The position numbers and the translations under genes were made by a program. From Macrostomum hystrix (Eukaryota > Platyhelminthes > Macrostomidae): 64,000 nucleotides of DNA. The stretch is from positions 186,001 to 250,000 of the forward strand of contig CATNEN010000008.1 in the NCBI GenBank assembly GCA_950097015.1, given 5' to 3'. Shown here in pieces: positions 24,801 through 33,912 of the stretch. How positions within the stretch are numbered: position 1 is the first letter of the stretch; every line of letters starts with the position of its first letter. Below the pieces are notes generated by a model. That model had not been told where the DNA came from. It did no database searches and saw only the letters and a program-made list of their open reading frames with translations.

Positions 24801-25063
24801 CCTCCTTTTTAACCTTTCCTTTCTACTTTCTGTTGCGCCAATTTTTTTCCAAGCCTCCTAATAACCGAAATATCCAGTTCTATCAGCACCACTCCTACTC
24901 ACTCAACTCAACACTGAAGACTGACTACCTGGCCTGCATCCACGGCCCTTTTTCTTGCAGCCATGCACTTTCCGTAATCCTGCTTTTGTAGACTGTTTTT
25001 ATCTAAATTATATAATTATTAATGGTAGACAATCCTATTACCTTCTTCTTCTTTCAGGAACAT
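12869..25063 (-). CDS. Very long, unrecognised repeat-rich protein (about 2000 aa), long transcript
   Basis: The core exon 19793-13848 is open for about 1980 codons. A strong acceptor (pyrimidine tract, CTAG) precedes it in phase 1. That matches a possible 22-nt first coding exon at 25063-25042 (MFLKEEE). A donor at 13848 (GAAG|GTAAAT) and acceptor at 13756 (TTTCAG) enclose a 91-bp intron. The protein has no domain I recognise. It is Ser/Glu/Thr-rich and probably disordered. About residues 585-850 are tandem acidic repeats (SEAPLVEPEDDATEMV). Four copies of a longer module built on EHRGQEDLTLLLPA lie at about 1051, 1171, 1246 and 1350. The last exon (13756-12869) encodes a coding-like basic/acidic tail ending YETSL, a class I PDZ ligand. 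That tail frame is shifted by one from the phase-1 splice, which otherwise stops at 13650. A scaffold or cytoskeletal adaptor is only a guess. Confidence 0.65.
20290..25063 (-). CDS. Possible short alternative transcript, 80 aa
   Basis: Three short stretches on the minus strand join in phase: 25063-25042 (ATG, ends AAG|GTAATA, phase 1), 22191-22127 (TTTCAG|ACAATGG ... GAAG|GTATGG) and 20445-20290 (TTTTAG|GCTCGT, stop TAA). The product starts MFLKEEEDNGQHKL and ends TTKFSPGW. The third exon also has a donor-like GGCTG|GTAAAAG overlapping its stop. Both 22191 and the giant exon at 19793 accept phase 1 and begin with AC, so one first exon could feed either. No family is recognised. Support is splice consensus, phase agreement and coding-like composition only. 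A spliced-leader or other 5' acceptor could sit at 25116 (CTCAG). It may instead be 5' exons of a separate gene. Confidence 0.4.
20446..22126. other. AT-rich intron or intergenic DNA
   Basis: No gene, RNA or repeat recognised. Short open frames here (for example at 20619-20978) have no coding character. Confidence 0.5.
22192..23582. other. AT-rich intron or intergenic DNA
   Basis: Mostly A/T with many short homopolymers; nothing recognised apart from the possible exon boundary at 22191. Confidence 0.5.
23583..24662. repeat. 15-bp minisatellite (CTCCTCTACCCACTG), second locus
   Basis: About 70 copies of the same 15-bp unit found at 5193-5541. Variants include CTCCTCCACCCACTG and an occasional 18-bp unit with an inserted CTGCA (CTACCTGCACTGCTC). 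A block of roughly 300 bp is itself repeated. Long open frames of LLLYP, VGRGA or WVEEQ on both strands are repeat artefacts. Confidence 0.95.
24663..25041. other. Pyrimidine-rich unique DNA
   Basis: T/C-rich flank of the array (TTTCTTTCC runs) grading into AT-rich sequence; no gene seen up to the possible exon at 25042. Confidence 0.5.
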
Positions 25064-25681
25064 GTGACTGTCGTTGGAAGCTTCTTTTACCACACCGGCC
25101 AGTTCGACACTTGTCCTGAGTCAATTTCCCGTGATGCGCATTTTCGGAGCCCTTGATCCTGTGCCCTGACGGATGTTCCTGAATCCTACAGATCTTGAAA
25201 AAAGCTATCTTGCCATTCGATGGTATTTTACGCGATTTAAATAGCATACACCTTAAGCATTGGCAGTTTGAATTGTCATATAGTATATTTTTTAAGCTAA
25301 ATATATTTGAAAGCCATAAAACGATACTAATGCTTGTATTATTATCGAGTAAGTTGCACGTTTCAGCTAAATTCTAAAAAAAACTTCTCACCTTTTATTG
25401 CTAGTTGAACTCCTAAGCGGTTCAGTTGAATTTTTCAAATAGCTTGGTTCGTTTATGCATTTATTGAACTAATGTCTCTACATGAAATGGGAATTTCTAT
25501 GAAGTCAGTGTTGATGTAAAAAAACAATTCTCTGCATTTATAATACTCGTACGTGACCGGACACTATAATATCCATTCTGACTGGAGGGTCACTACACCT
25601 TCTCCCGGTCAAATTCAACGTTTTACCAATCAGCTTAGCCAAGTTTCATTATCATCTCGCCTAGCTGCGGTATAATATACC

Positions 25682-25780
25682 ATTAATACCCATGCTTTAA
25701 GGGCGTTGATGGAAAATCAGAGGGCGCCGTTAGGCGCCCGAGGATTTTTCATTGACGCCCGCAAAGCTTGGGTATCAATT
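25682..25780. repeat. About 100-bp near-perfect palindrome (foldback MITE-like)
   Basis: Two arms of about 45 bp are inverted copies: ATACCC.GCTTT..GGGCGT..ATG.AAAATC at 25682-25718 against 25743-25780. They surround a second perfect hairpin GGGCGCC/GGCGCCC (25722-25728 and 25733-25739). A further hairpin TGGGGGCGAAGCCCCCA lies just outside, at about 25816-25832. The AT-rich surroundings make the GC-rich stem stand out. Probably a foldback element; no target duplication identified. Confidence 0.6.
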
Positions 25781-26059
25781 TTATTGTACCATAGACGTTT
25801 TTGCCTTCGGGGTGTGGGGGCGAAGCCCCCACCCACTACCATAGACTATTTTACTATAAAGTCAAATCGTACGCTGAGCCTTGTTTTTCTCTCCTTTTCA
25901 CCACTCAGCGGACCTTTATTCTATCTACAGTATCTCTCTCTCATTTCTTTCTCTCCCTCTTGGTGCGTGATAAGCAATGCCATAGACTAAAACTGCACGA
26001 AGTCTGAACAAGTTGATGAGGGAAAGGAAAACTAAGGCTAGCTCAGAAATTTCTTTCCT

Positions 26060-26828
26060 TCAAATCTCCACTGAGCCATGATCAAGATCTACGACGGAAT
26101 AGTGGAAGGCGAGATTGTAGGCTTGTCCACTGATGAGTTGCGCTTCGTCACTGATGAATCGGTCAACCGCTCCGGAGATACTGCGATATCTCAATTCACC
26201 GGACTCGTGACTCTCGAAGCAAGCTTCGTCGAGCAGTTTATGCTGGGATTGTCAGATTATCCGGAGTTAAGCGAGAGCGAGGTACAAGAGATGTCCTCGT
26301 ACAAGAGATAAGGCCGTATGCCCCGTTGAGGCATTCACTCTCTACCTAGAGAAGCTTCCTAGCGACAACCCGAACCTGTTCCCAAGACCGAGGGCCAACT
26401 GGACGGGCGGCGACTGGTTCTGCAGGAAGGAGGTCTTGGGTAAGAACACGCTCGCCGGATTTATGAAGGTTCTCTCCCAGGAAGCTGGTCTCGGTCGGTC
26501 GTACACAAATCACTGCATTCGTGCGACTACAATCACTACTCTGTCGGAGCAAGGCTTCAGTGCGGAACAAATTCAGGCCGTCTCGGGGCACAAGAGACTG
26601 GAGAACGTGATCCGGTACACCAAGCGAGTGTCAATGGATCAAAAGCGTCTACTGTCAACGTCCATGACTTCTGGCTTGCACGGAAGCACCAGCACGCTAG
26701 AAGAAGCAACTCCCGCTAAGCGGATCACTGCAGAGCAGGATGAGACATTGCAGGCAAGCGACATAGCGGCCAGAGAACCCACGATTGTCCTGGAGAAAAA
26801 CGTGGTAAAGTGTTCGATCTACTTGTAA
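26060..26828 (+). pseudogene. Crypton-like tyrosine recombinase relic
   Basis: Two frames of one broken gene. The first, 26078-26311, carries the region upstream of the catalytic core. A one-base frame change near 26305 leads to 26310-26828 (CPVEAFTLYLEKLPS, LFPRP, then VLGKNTLAGFMK). The second part keeps the tyrosine recombinase signature. YTNHCIRATTITTL has the H-x2-R pair, VSGHKR the second His, and VIRYTKR the nucleophile Tyr. The spacing and the YTNHCIRATT wording match Crypton elements and host genes derived from them. The catalytic N-terminal Arg region is missing or unrecognised, so the copy is dead. Neither element ends nor target duplication were found. Confidence 0.65.
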
Positions 26829-27185
26829 CGTGCTTTGAGCCATGACTGCGACATTGACGGCTTTGATTTACCGATTGTTTTTTACCAATTTACCGATTTA
26901 CCGAAGTACCGAAAGTACTACGCTTGTTCGTAATTTTTTTTGTTGAAAGCCTAAATGTCTATCATTGTTGAACTCCAAAGCTACCTGCTTTACAATGCAC
27001 TATTGTTTCACGATTTCTGTCTGGAAAAAATTTGCGGGCAGTTAATGACGTTTGCACCATAGAGTAGACTTCGACGCATATTTATTGAAAGCGGGCTTTA
27101 ATGTAGTCTATGATATTATCGGGCAGGATTAAGTGCCCGCCGGGCAAAAAGGTCATGGTACAATATACCTTTTTGCAATTGAATT

Positions 27186-27848
27186 CGTCGAAACCGCAAA
27201 ACAATTCCCCATAGAAGCCAATGTGGTCTAAAAATAGTAAGCCCATAGAAATTAAGCTAAAATTCCAGATTGAATTCGCCGAAATTTCATTTGAATTCGC
27301 GTTACGCGCCAATGGCTTGTATTCATTTGACAGGACAAAAAGCTTCGAAGGGGAAACAATCAAAGAGGAAAGAAAGTTTGCGAACTGATGTACGAGTAGA
27401 ATGAAGTCAACCGAACGATCAAAGAAAAGAGCAATCAATTATGCCAAAATGTCTTCATGATTCAGGCAGCGATTCAAATAGGTTGCCGTGTGATTAGCCC
27501 ACTGCAAGCACTTCTGCTGTGTGATCTGCTGTAGGGCGACCGTCACCTCACGTCTCAGAATTCCCATTCTCCAGGTGTGAAATGTGATGCCAAGGTTTGC
27601 TGCTGCAGCCGTATTGAGCAGTTCCGCACGAACTGGCATGGCAAGTCCTCTCAGCATTTTGAAAACAGGATAGAGAAGGACTGTCGAATTTAAATTGCTG
27701 CGATTTTAGCAACATATAGACACCTCACCAGTGCGAATTCAAATGCAATTTCGGCGAATTCAATCTCGAATTTTAGCTTAATTTCTATGGGCTTACTATT
27801 TTTAGACCACATTGGCTTCTATGGGGAATTGTTTTGCAGTTTCGGCGC
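27186..27848. mobile_element. Non-autonomous element with about 116-bp terminal inverted repeats
   Basis: 27186-27301 and 27732-27848 are inverted copies with only a few mismatches; both contain CCCCATAGAAGCCAATGTGG and AGTAAGCCCATAGAAATTAA. The 430-bp core has a 72-codon minus-strand frame (27657-27439) of no recognised family. Exact termini and target duplication are unclear. Confidence 0.7.
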
Positions 27849-27901
27849 AAAACTTTTTAGCCTGCGGTAATGACAAATGTCTATGGTGATTTCGTATGCT
27901 T

Positions 27902-27962
27902 TGGACTTAAGAGAAGTCCAAAAAGCGTGCGGTAATGGCGGTGGCATTACCGCACGCCTTTT
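27902..27962. repeat. Two adjacent hairpins, one GC-rich
   Basis: GGACTT/AAGTCC brackets AAGAG at about 27903-27919. Next to it, 27921-27937 (AAAAGCGTGCGGTAATG) pairs with 27945-27962 around a 7-bp loop with one bulge. Looks like an element end or an extruding cruciform. Confidence 0.55.
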
Positions 27963-28434
27963 CAAACTGTAGGAAACGATAGGAGACATAGGCGAATGAA
28001 TTTATGTCTATGGCAAGAAGGGGTAACAAGCTCAAAAACGATTTTCAAACTAGCTCAAATAGGATCAAATTCCACTATATGTAGTAAAAAATTCAAAATT
28101 AAGTACAGGTGTTTTAATGCTATACGAAATTATTGTCTTGATTTAAGGATCTATAATTTTATTGGCAACATTTACTCTGCTTCCTACACAGCAGCTTGAT
28201 TCGACGTAGCTTGCACAAATGCATTGAAAAACATGCTATTTTTTAACCTCAAAAAAACTGTTTTCCGGCTTTAAATAAAAATAAATAAAACATCATTTTA
28301 AAAAATCAGTATCATATTATGCTAGGGTATAAATTCCGGCCTTATCTGGTATAGAGCATTAGGCGACACCATATTGTCAATCCTTATTTTTGAGATTAAA
28401 GTTTTCAAAAGTTAAGAGAAAAACGCAGTTTTTT

Positions 28435-28448
28435 GTTGCCATAGCAAC
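28435..28448. promoter_or_regulatory. X-box-like RFX site
   Basis: GTTGCCATAGCAAC fits the X-box consensus bound by RFX factors and is nearly palindromic. No gene start lies close by, so a role is speculative. Confidence 0.25.
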
Positions 28449-28496
28449 AAAAAATAACAACAATAGCAACACAACCATATTTAGACCCCTTGGGGT

Positions 28497-28785
28497 AGAG
28501 GGCAAGCTACGCTAGGGTAAAGGACAAGCTGCACTGGGGCAGAGGACAAGCTGCACTGGGGCAGAGGACAAGCTGCACTGGGGCAGAGGACAAGCTGCAC
28601 TGGGGCAGAGGACAAGCTGCACTGGGGCAGAGGACAAGCTGCACTGGGGCAGAGGACAAGCTGCACTGGGGCAGAGGACAAGCTGCACTGGGGCAGAGGA
28701 CAAGCTGCACTGGGGCAGAGGACAAGCTGCACTGGGGCAGAGGACAAGCTGCACTGGGGCAGAGGACAAGCTGCACTCGGGTAGG
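28497..28785. repeat. 22-bp minisatellite, about 13 copies
   Basis: Almost identical tandem copies of AGGACAAGCTGCACTGGGGC plus two bases (AG). Since 22 is not a multiple of three, three units give one 22-residue repeat in every frame; open frames here are not genes. Confidence 0.95.
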
Positions 28786-28790
28786 GGTTT

Positions 28791-29454
28791 ATCTAGAGCG
28801 AAGTTCGCATGACATTTCTTCGACCAATGGGTGTTTTTTAGTATAAATCCCATGACAAGTTCCCGCAGATCATATTCTGAAAGCAATTTGTAAGCATCTG
28901 CATGCACTTTATGTAACCTATTCGTAATCAACTATGCGGGTTAGCTAGTCAATCTCTCTTTTCTCTAACTTCCTATATCATTATATCGATTACTGCCTGG
29001 CCGTATCACAACCAACATGTATCTAAATCCTTTATCTTGCATACCATTTCACAATCGCTTGTGGCATTTTTACCGAGTGAGGCTGCAGTTAGACCCATTA
29101 ATCAGTAGCGCCACTGCAATGTCTCCAATCTGTACTGTATTGATTCTCACTTTCTCAATTTCATAATTAGTTTATCGTGCATTAGCCAGGCAGTTATTAA
29201 TATAATTAACTTATTATGACATGCGCTCGAACGAATAAAAAATCGAAATTATTTGCGAATAACTAGGCCAGTGTTGAAAAAGAATTCTTTCCTTACTTCT
29301 TCTTCTTCTTCTTCCTAATTCTTTACGTAAGATTCGTATCTGCATAGAGTCACGCAAGGTACTCACGCATGATACTTGTCTACTTTCAAGTATCAATGAC
29401 CTTTGATTAACTTGTTTCTCTGTCATCTCTCTCATTTCTTTCCGGTCTCATCTA
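28791..29454. other. Unique intergenic DNA inside the duplication
   Basis: No gene seen. A TTCTTCTTCTTCTTC run is at about 29298. Ends at the inner boundary of the right duplication arm. Confidence 0.5.
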
Positions 29455-29667
29455 CTCTTGTCTAATCTCTCCTGTGCCTCTTCTCTTCTCCGTCTCATCT
29501 TTTGATTGTCTAATCTCTCCCCGTCTCATCCCTCTCCTTTCTCATTTTCTCTTGGCCTCTTCTCTTCGATGTTGTTCCTATAAGTATCGGTTTCGTCAAT
29601 CTAAATCATAATTTGGACATTCAGAACGACAATGTCTGTGGTCTCAGCTATTCGGCCATAGAGTTAA

Positions 29668-30433
29668 GGACATTCAAAATGAGAAAGCGGCAATCAAAAC
29701 GAGAATTAGGAAGGCAAAACAATCTAACCATCAAGCAGTTGAGTGGACGAGCCCAAAATCTGCAGAGATGGCCATGCAGACGGTGATGCTAGGCCCCTTT
29801 GAGTGGTTACGATTCGCCTCACTGGCTGTCCCTTGACTGAGCGGCCTTGGGAGCGCCTGAGCCAAAGGTTGAATCCCGTCTCATCAAGGTAGACGGTGTG
29901 AACTGCAGGATCCAGATGTAGCATAAAATCCGCGTACTCTCTCCGGGCCTGCAGGTTTTCATCAGTGTTAGTTGCAGTCGGCGCAGGTCACTTAAGGTGG
30001 AAAGCGGGTTTTGCTCCAGCTTGTTCTGAAGGCTGGCCTTCATCTCCTCGTCCACTTTGCATTTGCTCTTCTTTTTACCATGCACCTCTTGGTAGCGCCT
30101 GAATCCTTCCTTCCTGCGTACATGCTCGCATAATTCTATACGCAGTTGCAATCGGCTCTTGCAGGATGGCTGCTGCGGCATTTAGTGTTGCCCCTTGCTC
30201 TATAATAGCAGACACCGAGCGTTGCCTGTCGACTGAGGATATTGGTGGGGTATTCGAAAAACAGCAACAAGAAATAGCAAAGAAAGAATGGAGAGAAAGC
30301 CAGACCGGCGGAGAACAAGGCAAGGGATTTTTCAGCATTCCCTTCCAAGTTTTATCATTTTGGTTGTCTCTAGTCTATGGTCGAAAGGGTGAATTTTCTT
30401 CCGAGTGTCTGAATTCATTCTCGTTTTGAATGT
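29668..30433 (-). mobile_element. IS630/Tc1-like DDE element relic, right-arm copy
   Basis: Counterpart of 10599-11387, with the same helix-turn-helix and YLDETGFNLWLRR remnants and the same frame breaks. The distal terminal repeat was altered by the local repeat expansion at 30431. Confidence 0.6.
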
Positions 30434-30570
30434 CTAAAACATTAGACATTCTAGTCTAAAACATAGAAATTCTAGTCTAAAACGTTAGACATTCTAGTCT
30501 AAAACATAGACATTCTAGTCTAAAACATTAGACATTCTAGTCTAAAACATAGACATTCTAGTCTAAAAAA
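30431..30570. repeat. 21/22-bp tandem repeat specific to the right arm
   Basis: About six copies of ACATTCTAGTCTAAAACAT with TAG or AG. The left arm holds only a single similar stretch, so the repeat grew after the duplication. Confidence 0.85.
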
Positions 30571-30909
30571 TGCACAATCATTTATATTGACAAAAGCTAT
30601 ACTTAAAAGTCATTGGGAGACTGCAACTATCGTATCGTGTGTATGTTACTAGTACTCATCTAGTGCATTGGAATTATAGAGACGAGCAGAGTTAAGTACA
30701 GAGAAAAGTATAATGTAAAAGACCAATTACCCAACCAATCTGTTTAGATTGGCTGTATAAAGGCACGCATTATTTCTCTTTCGCTGTATTTCGAACTTCA
30801 GACCTCCCAATCAGGGAAATTAACTAAACAACGAAGCAATCTGCTTGCTAACAGGAATTAACTAGCTAACAATAAAGTCTCAGTCGGCAGCTGATTATGT
30901 GCTGTAGTA

Positions 30910-31591
30910 TTAGCGTCCGAAAGGTGTGCAGCAACTCATGCGACATCTGCCGCAGAACAGGCCCGGGCAGCAATTCCGATTATTGTAGCCGCATCCCTCC
31001 GAGTCTCCGAAGCAGGTCGGCGTGGACTTCTGCGGTGGCTGGTTCCAGTTTTTACGTGTACAGCAGTTCATTCGACACCTGCCGCAGAAAAGTCCCTTGC
31101 AGCAGGGTTTTCCAAAGTCGCACGCATCTCCGTTCGCCACGCAATTCGACAAAGTTGTGGTCAGGCAGCTGTTTGAAACTGAGATGAATAAATTAGTGAT
31201 TTAGTGAGTTTTGTTTGCAAATGGCAAATCATTCGGTGACGCTAGAACCGCAGCCAGCGAAGAGGCAATTCCGCCCATTCTGCTGACTCCTGAGCACACG
31301 CGCACACAGATACCATACTCAGGCGCACACTCACAGGTGTGTGTACACCTGCCCTGACTTTCTCCCCAAGCCTTCTCTCCGCTGCAGCGACTGAGTACAA
31401 ATGGATGTAGCCTCTCCACGGAATCGAGCTCAGGGACCTTGGTGCGAGAGGCAAATGCGTTAGACCGCTCTGCCACTCACCCCCTAGTGATTTAGCTAAG
31501 GCTCAGCGGAATGGGCACAATGAGACCTACCTCTGCGAGCAAGAACAGCAAAAACGCAGACTAGAAGTGCGAATCGAACCAATGGCAGCAT
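30910..31591 (-). CDS. Secreted double cystine-knot-like peptide, right-arm copy
   Basis: Mirror copy of 9500-10194 with exons 31591-31531 and 31178-30910. The phase-1 junction, the 109-aa length and the 20-residue signal peptide are the same. All cysteines are kept. I see two amino-acid changes, both in the linker after module 1: RMSCC to RMNCC and TRNNW to TRKNW. Both copies keep intact frames and splice sites, so both may be expressed. The intron carries the same SINE in the same place. Confidence 0.8.
31206..31484 (-). mobile_element. tRNA-derived SINE, copy 3, in the right-arm peptide intron
   Basis: Counterpart of 9608-9898, about 12 bp shorter through a loss near its 3' tail. The flanking direct repeats are now TAGTGATTTAGT (31194-31205) and TAGTGATTTAGC (31485-31496). 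Confidence 0.85.
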
Positions 31592-31863
31592 TTTCTAGGG
31601 TGTTGATAACTATAGCGTCGTCGTTAGATAAACTTTGTTTTTTTAACGGAAATCACGAAAGTTTCTTAGCTCACTTGTATTGTCGCTGATGATCACAACC
31701 TAGACCAAACGTTGAAGCTAATTATCAGCGTTATACGAACGTTTAAGTTCATGCCATAGACAAAATCTGTAAGCATCACTCCTAGGCCGTCTTGCCCGCG
31801 AAATCGTGAGACAAATTATAGTTCTGTCTATGGATTTGAGGGCAGCGGGCCCGAAAATCGATA

Positions 31864-31871
31864 GATAGAGC
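31864..31871. other. Empty P-element target site
   Basis: GATAGAGC, the reverse complement of the GCTCTATC duplicated around the P element, occurs once here in otherwise continuous arm sequence. It is the pre-insertion allele preserved by the duplication. Confidence 0.9.
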
Positions 31872-32025
31872 TGTGTTCTCTCTGATTTTGCGGGCGAAAC
31901 ATAGACGAAAGTAGCGGGCTCCGTCCGCTCCAACTCATTCACACCCGGCATATTTGTCTATGGTAAAATCGAGTTGTCAAACTGCGTTTAATGAAGAAGC
32001 CGAGTGAAGTCAGACAGAAAGAGTA

Positions 32026-33395
32026 TACACTCAGCAACATTGAAAAGTTTCCACCCTCGCGCAAGTTGTATATTTAGAGTTTCAAAACCGGTTTTTGTCG
32101 CCAGACTTGTGCCATAGACGATTGATGATTTCGTCAACACGCACTTGGGCCATAGACGCCAGACAAGTCGAAGGAAACATTCACATGTAGCAGTCAGCTT
32201 ACAGGAGTCTATGATCCACGTTCGCAACCAAACGGAATGGTTCGCCAAATGACCGACCTGGAACGAGCGCGCGCCGTTGGCATGCTGGACGCTGGGGTGT
32301 CCATCCGAGCTATTACTCGCCAAATTGGTCTCGCACAGCAATCCGCAAACTGCAGATCAAGTGCAGAGAAACTGGCAGCGTGGCGCTAGCGTGGCGTGGC
32401 GCTAGCGTGGCGCTAGCGCAGCGCGGCGCTAGCGTGGCGTGGCGCTGGCGCGGCCGGCGGCTCAATTTGCGCAGTACAACTAGGAGGGCGGACCGGCGAT
32501 CGCTGCGAATGTCGAAGGGAAGCCCCACATTGCCAGCCACCCTGCTACGGCTGATGTGGGCTGAAAGAAGCAGGCGAGGGGATATTCTGAGCGCCCAAAC
32601 CATCCGACGACAATAGCGGGAGTCGGGGCTCTGATCCCGTAAGATGCGCAAGCGGCCACGCCTGACCCCAACCCATGTGGCCAGCCGGCAACAATGGGCA
32701 ATGCAAAGGGTCCAGTGGAGGCAGCAGCAGTGGCGGCGAGTGATTTTCTCGGATGATAGCCGCTTTCGATTGTTCCGTGCCGACGGCCGCATTCGCGTGT
32801 GGCGCCAGCCACGCCAGGAGATGCTGCCGCAGCACGTGCAAAACTCAGAGAGCCAGTCAGCTTCTATTCACGTGTGGGCAGGCATCAAAATGCACGCAAA
32901 GACGGAGCTTGTGTTCCTGGATGCGACTGTGACTGCCGAGTCGTATTTGCCAATTTTTTTGCCAAGCCAACCTTCTACAGACGCTGCTGCCCTTCATTGA
33001 TGCTTCATGTGGTGGCGTGGGGAACAGCGTCCTCCAAGACGACAACGCCCCACCGCATCGCGCAGCCGCTGTGGTGCATCTGAAGGACTGACTACTTCGG
33101 AATCACTGTCTACCGCGAATCACTGTCTACTGCATGGCAACAGCTACCGAAAGATTTTCTGCGACGCCTGGTTGTGGGTATGCCCGGAGAGTGTGCGCTC
33201 TGCTGCTATACGCGTTACTGACCCTGTTCTGGGCCAGTTGGCACCAGATGCTCGCGTAATTTCTTTGCTGTTCGTTTGCTTCGTTCGAATCCGGATTTTA
33301 TATTTGTCTATGGCTCAAACCACTAATATCTCCACCCACCAAAACGTTGACGCTTCGCGCGCTAGGGTGGAAACTTTTCAATGTTGCTGAGTGTA
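32026..33395 (+). mobile_element. Tc1/mariner element, 1370 bp, defective
   Basis: The ends are about 32-bp inverted repeats beginning TACACTCAGCAACATTGAAA (32026 and, inverted, 33395). They are flanked by TA at 32024-32025 and 33396-33397. Size, TA target and encoded protein fit the Tc1/mariner superfamily. It sits inside the right arm; the left arm lacks it. Confidence 0.9.
32237..33240 (+). pseudogene. Tc1-like transposase, frame-broken
   Basis: The frame opens with MVRQMTDLERARAVGMLDAG and GVSIRAITRQIGLA, a Tc1 helix-turn-helix. It then breaks within a GC-rich GCGTGGCGCTAGC tandem expansion (about 32380-32450). Later segments in shifted frames show RKRPRLTPTHVASRQQWA, IFSDDSRFRLF (first catalytic Asp), HVWAGIKMHAKTELVFLD and NSVLQDDNAPPHRAA (second catalytic Asp). 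Several stops and at least two frameshifts make it non-functional. Confidence 0.8.
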
Positions 33396-33629
33396 TATAG
33401 CATTTTTCAAGCCAAGCTATAGGAGTATTTTTCAATAGCTCCTTATTGCTGTCGATTTGCGCAGTGAAATAAATTTTCCATTTTAAAGCAAACTTCTGGT
33501 TATGTTTACCGTTCTTTAGTTGGAATTTATTTTATATTAAAGCATTGAAATAGAATAGCAATTAGAATTTTACCTTCGTCCACAGGCTGCAATACGTACA
33601 GGACGGACTGGATAGGGTTTAGAGGGCCC
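33396..33629. other. Unique AT-rich DNA
   Basis: Outer edge of the right arm, then sequence unlike the left flank; nothing recognised. Confidence 0.4.
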
Positions 33630-33912
33630 CTAATACTTTCTGCACCCCTTCCTCAGTCTGTCTTCTACCCCTTCCTCAGACTGTCTTCTACCCCTTCCTC
33701 AGACTGTCTTCTACCCCTTCCTCAGACTGTCTTCTACCCCTTCCTCAGACTGTCTTCTACCCCTTCCTGAGACTGTCTACCCCTTCCTCAGACTGTCTAC
33801 CCCTTCCTCAAACTGTCTTCTACCCCTTCCTCAGACTGTCTACCCCTTCCTCAGTCTGTCTACCCCTTCCTCAGTCTGTCTACCCCTTCCTCAGACTGTT
33901 TACCCCTTTTCT
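33630..33912. repeat. 24/18-bp pyrimidine minisatellite
   Basis: Copies of CTACCCCTTCCTCAGACTGT, with or without an extra CTT, give mixed 24-, 21- and 18-bp units. This repeat is specific to this locus. Confidence 0.9.

Larger units (their letters stand above)
29455..33412 (-). repeat. Right arm of the large inverted duplication
   Basis: Reverse-complement counterpart of 5836-11600. It lacks the P element and instead contains a Tc1/mariner insertion near its outer end. Similarity resumes past the mariner: 33398-33412 matches the left flank at 5836-5850. Confidence 0.9.
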
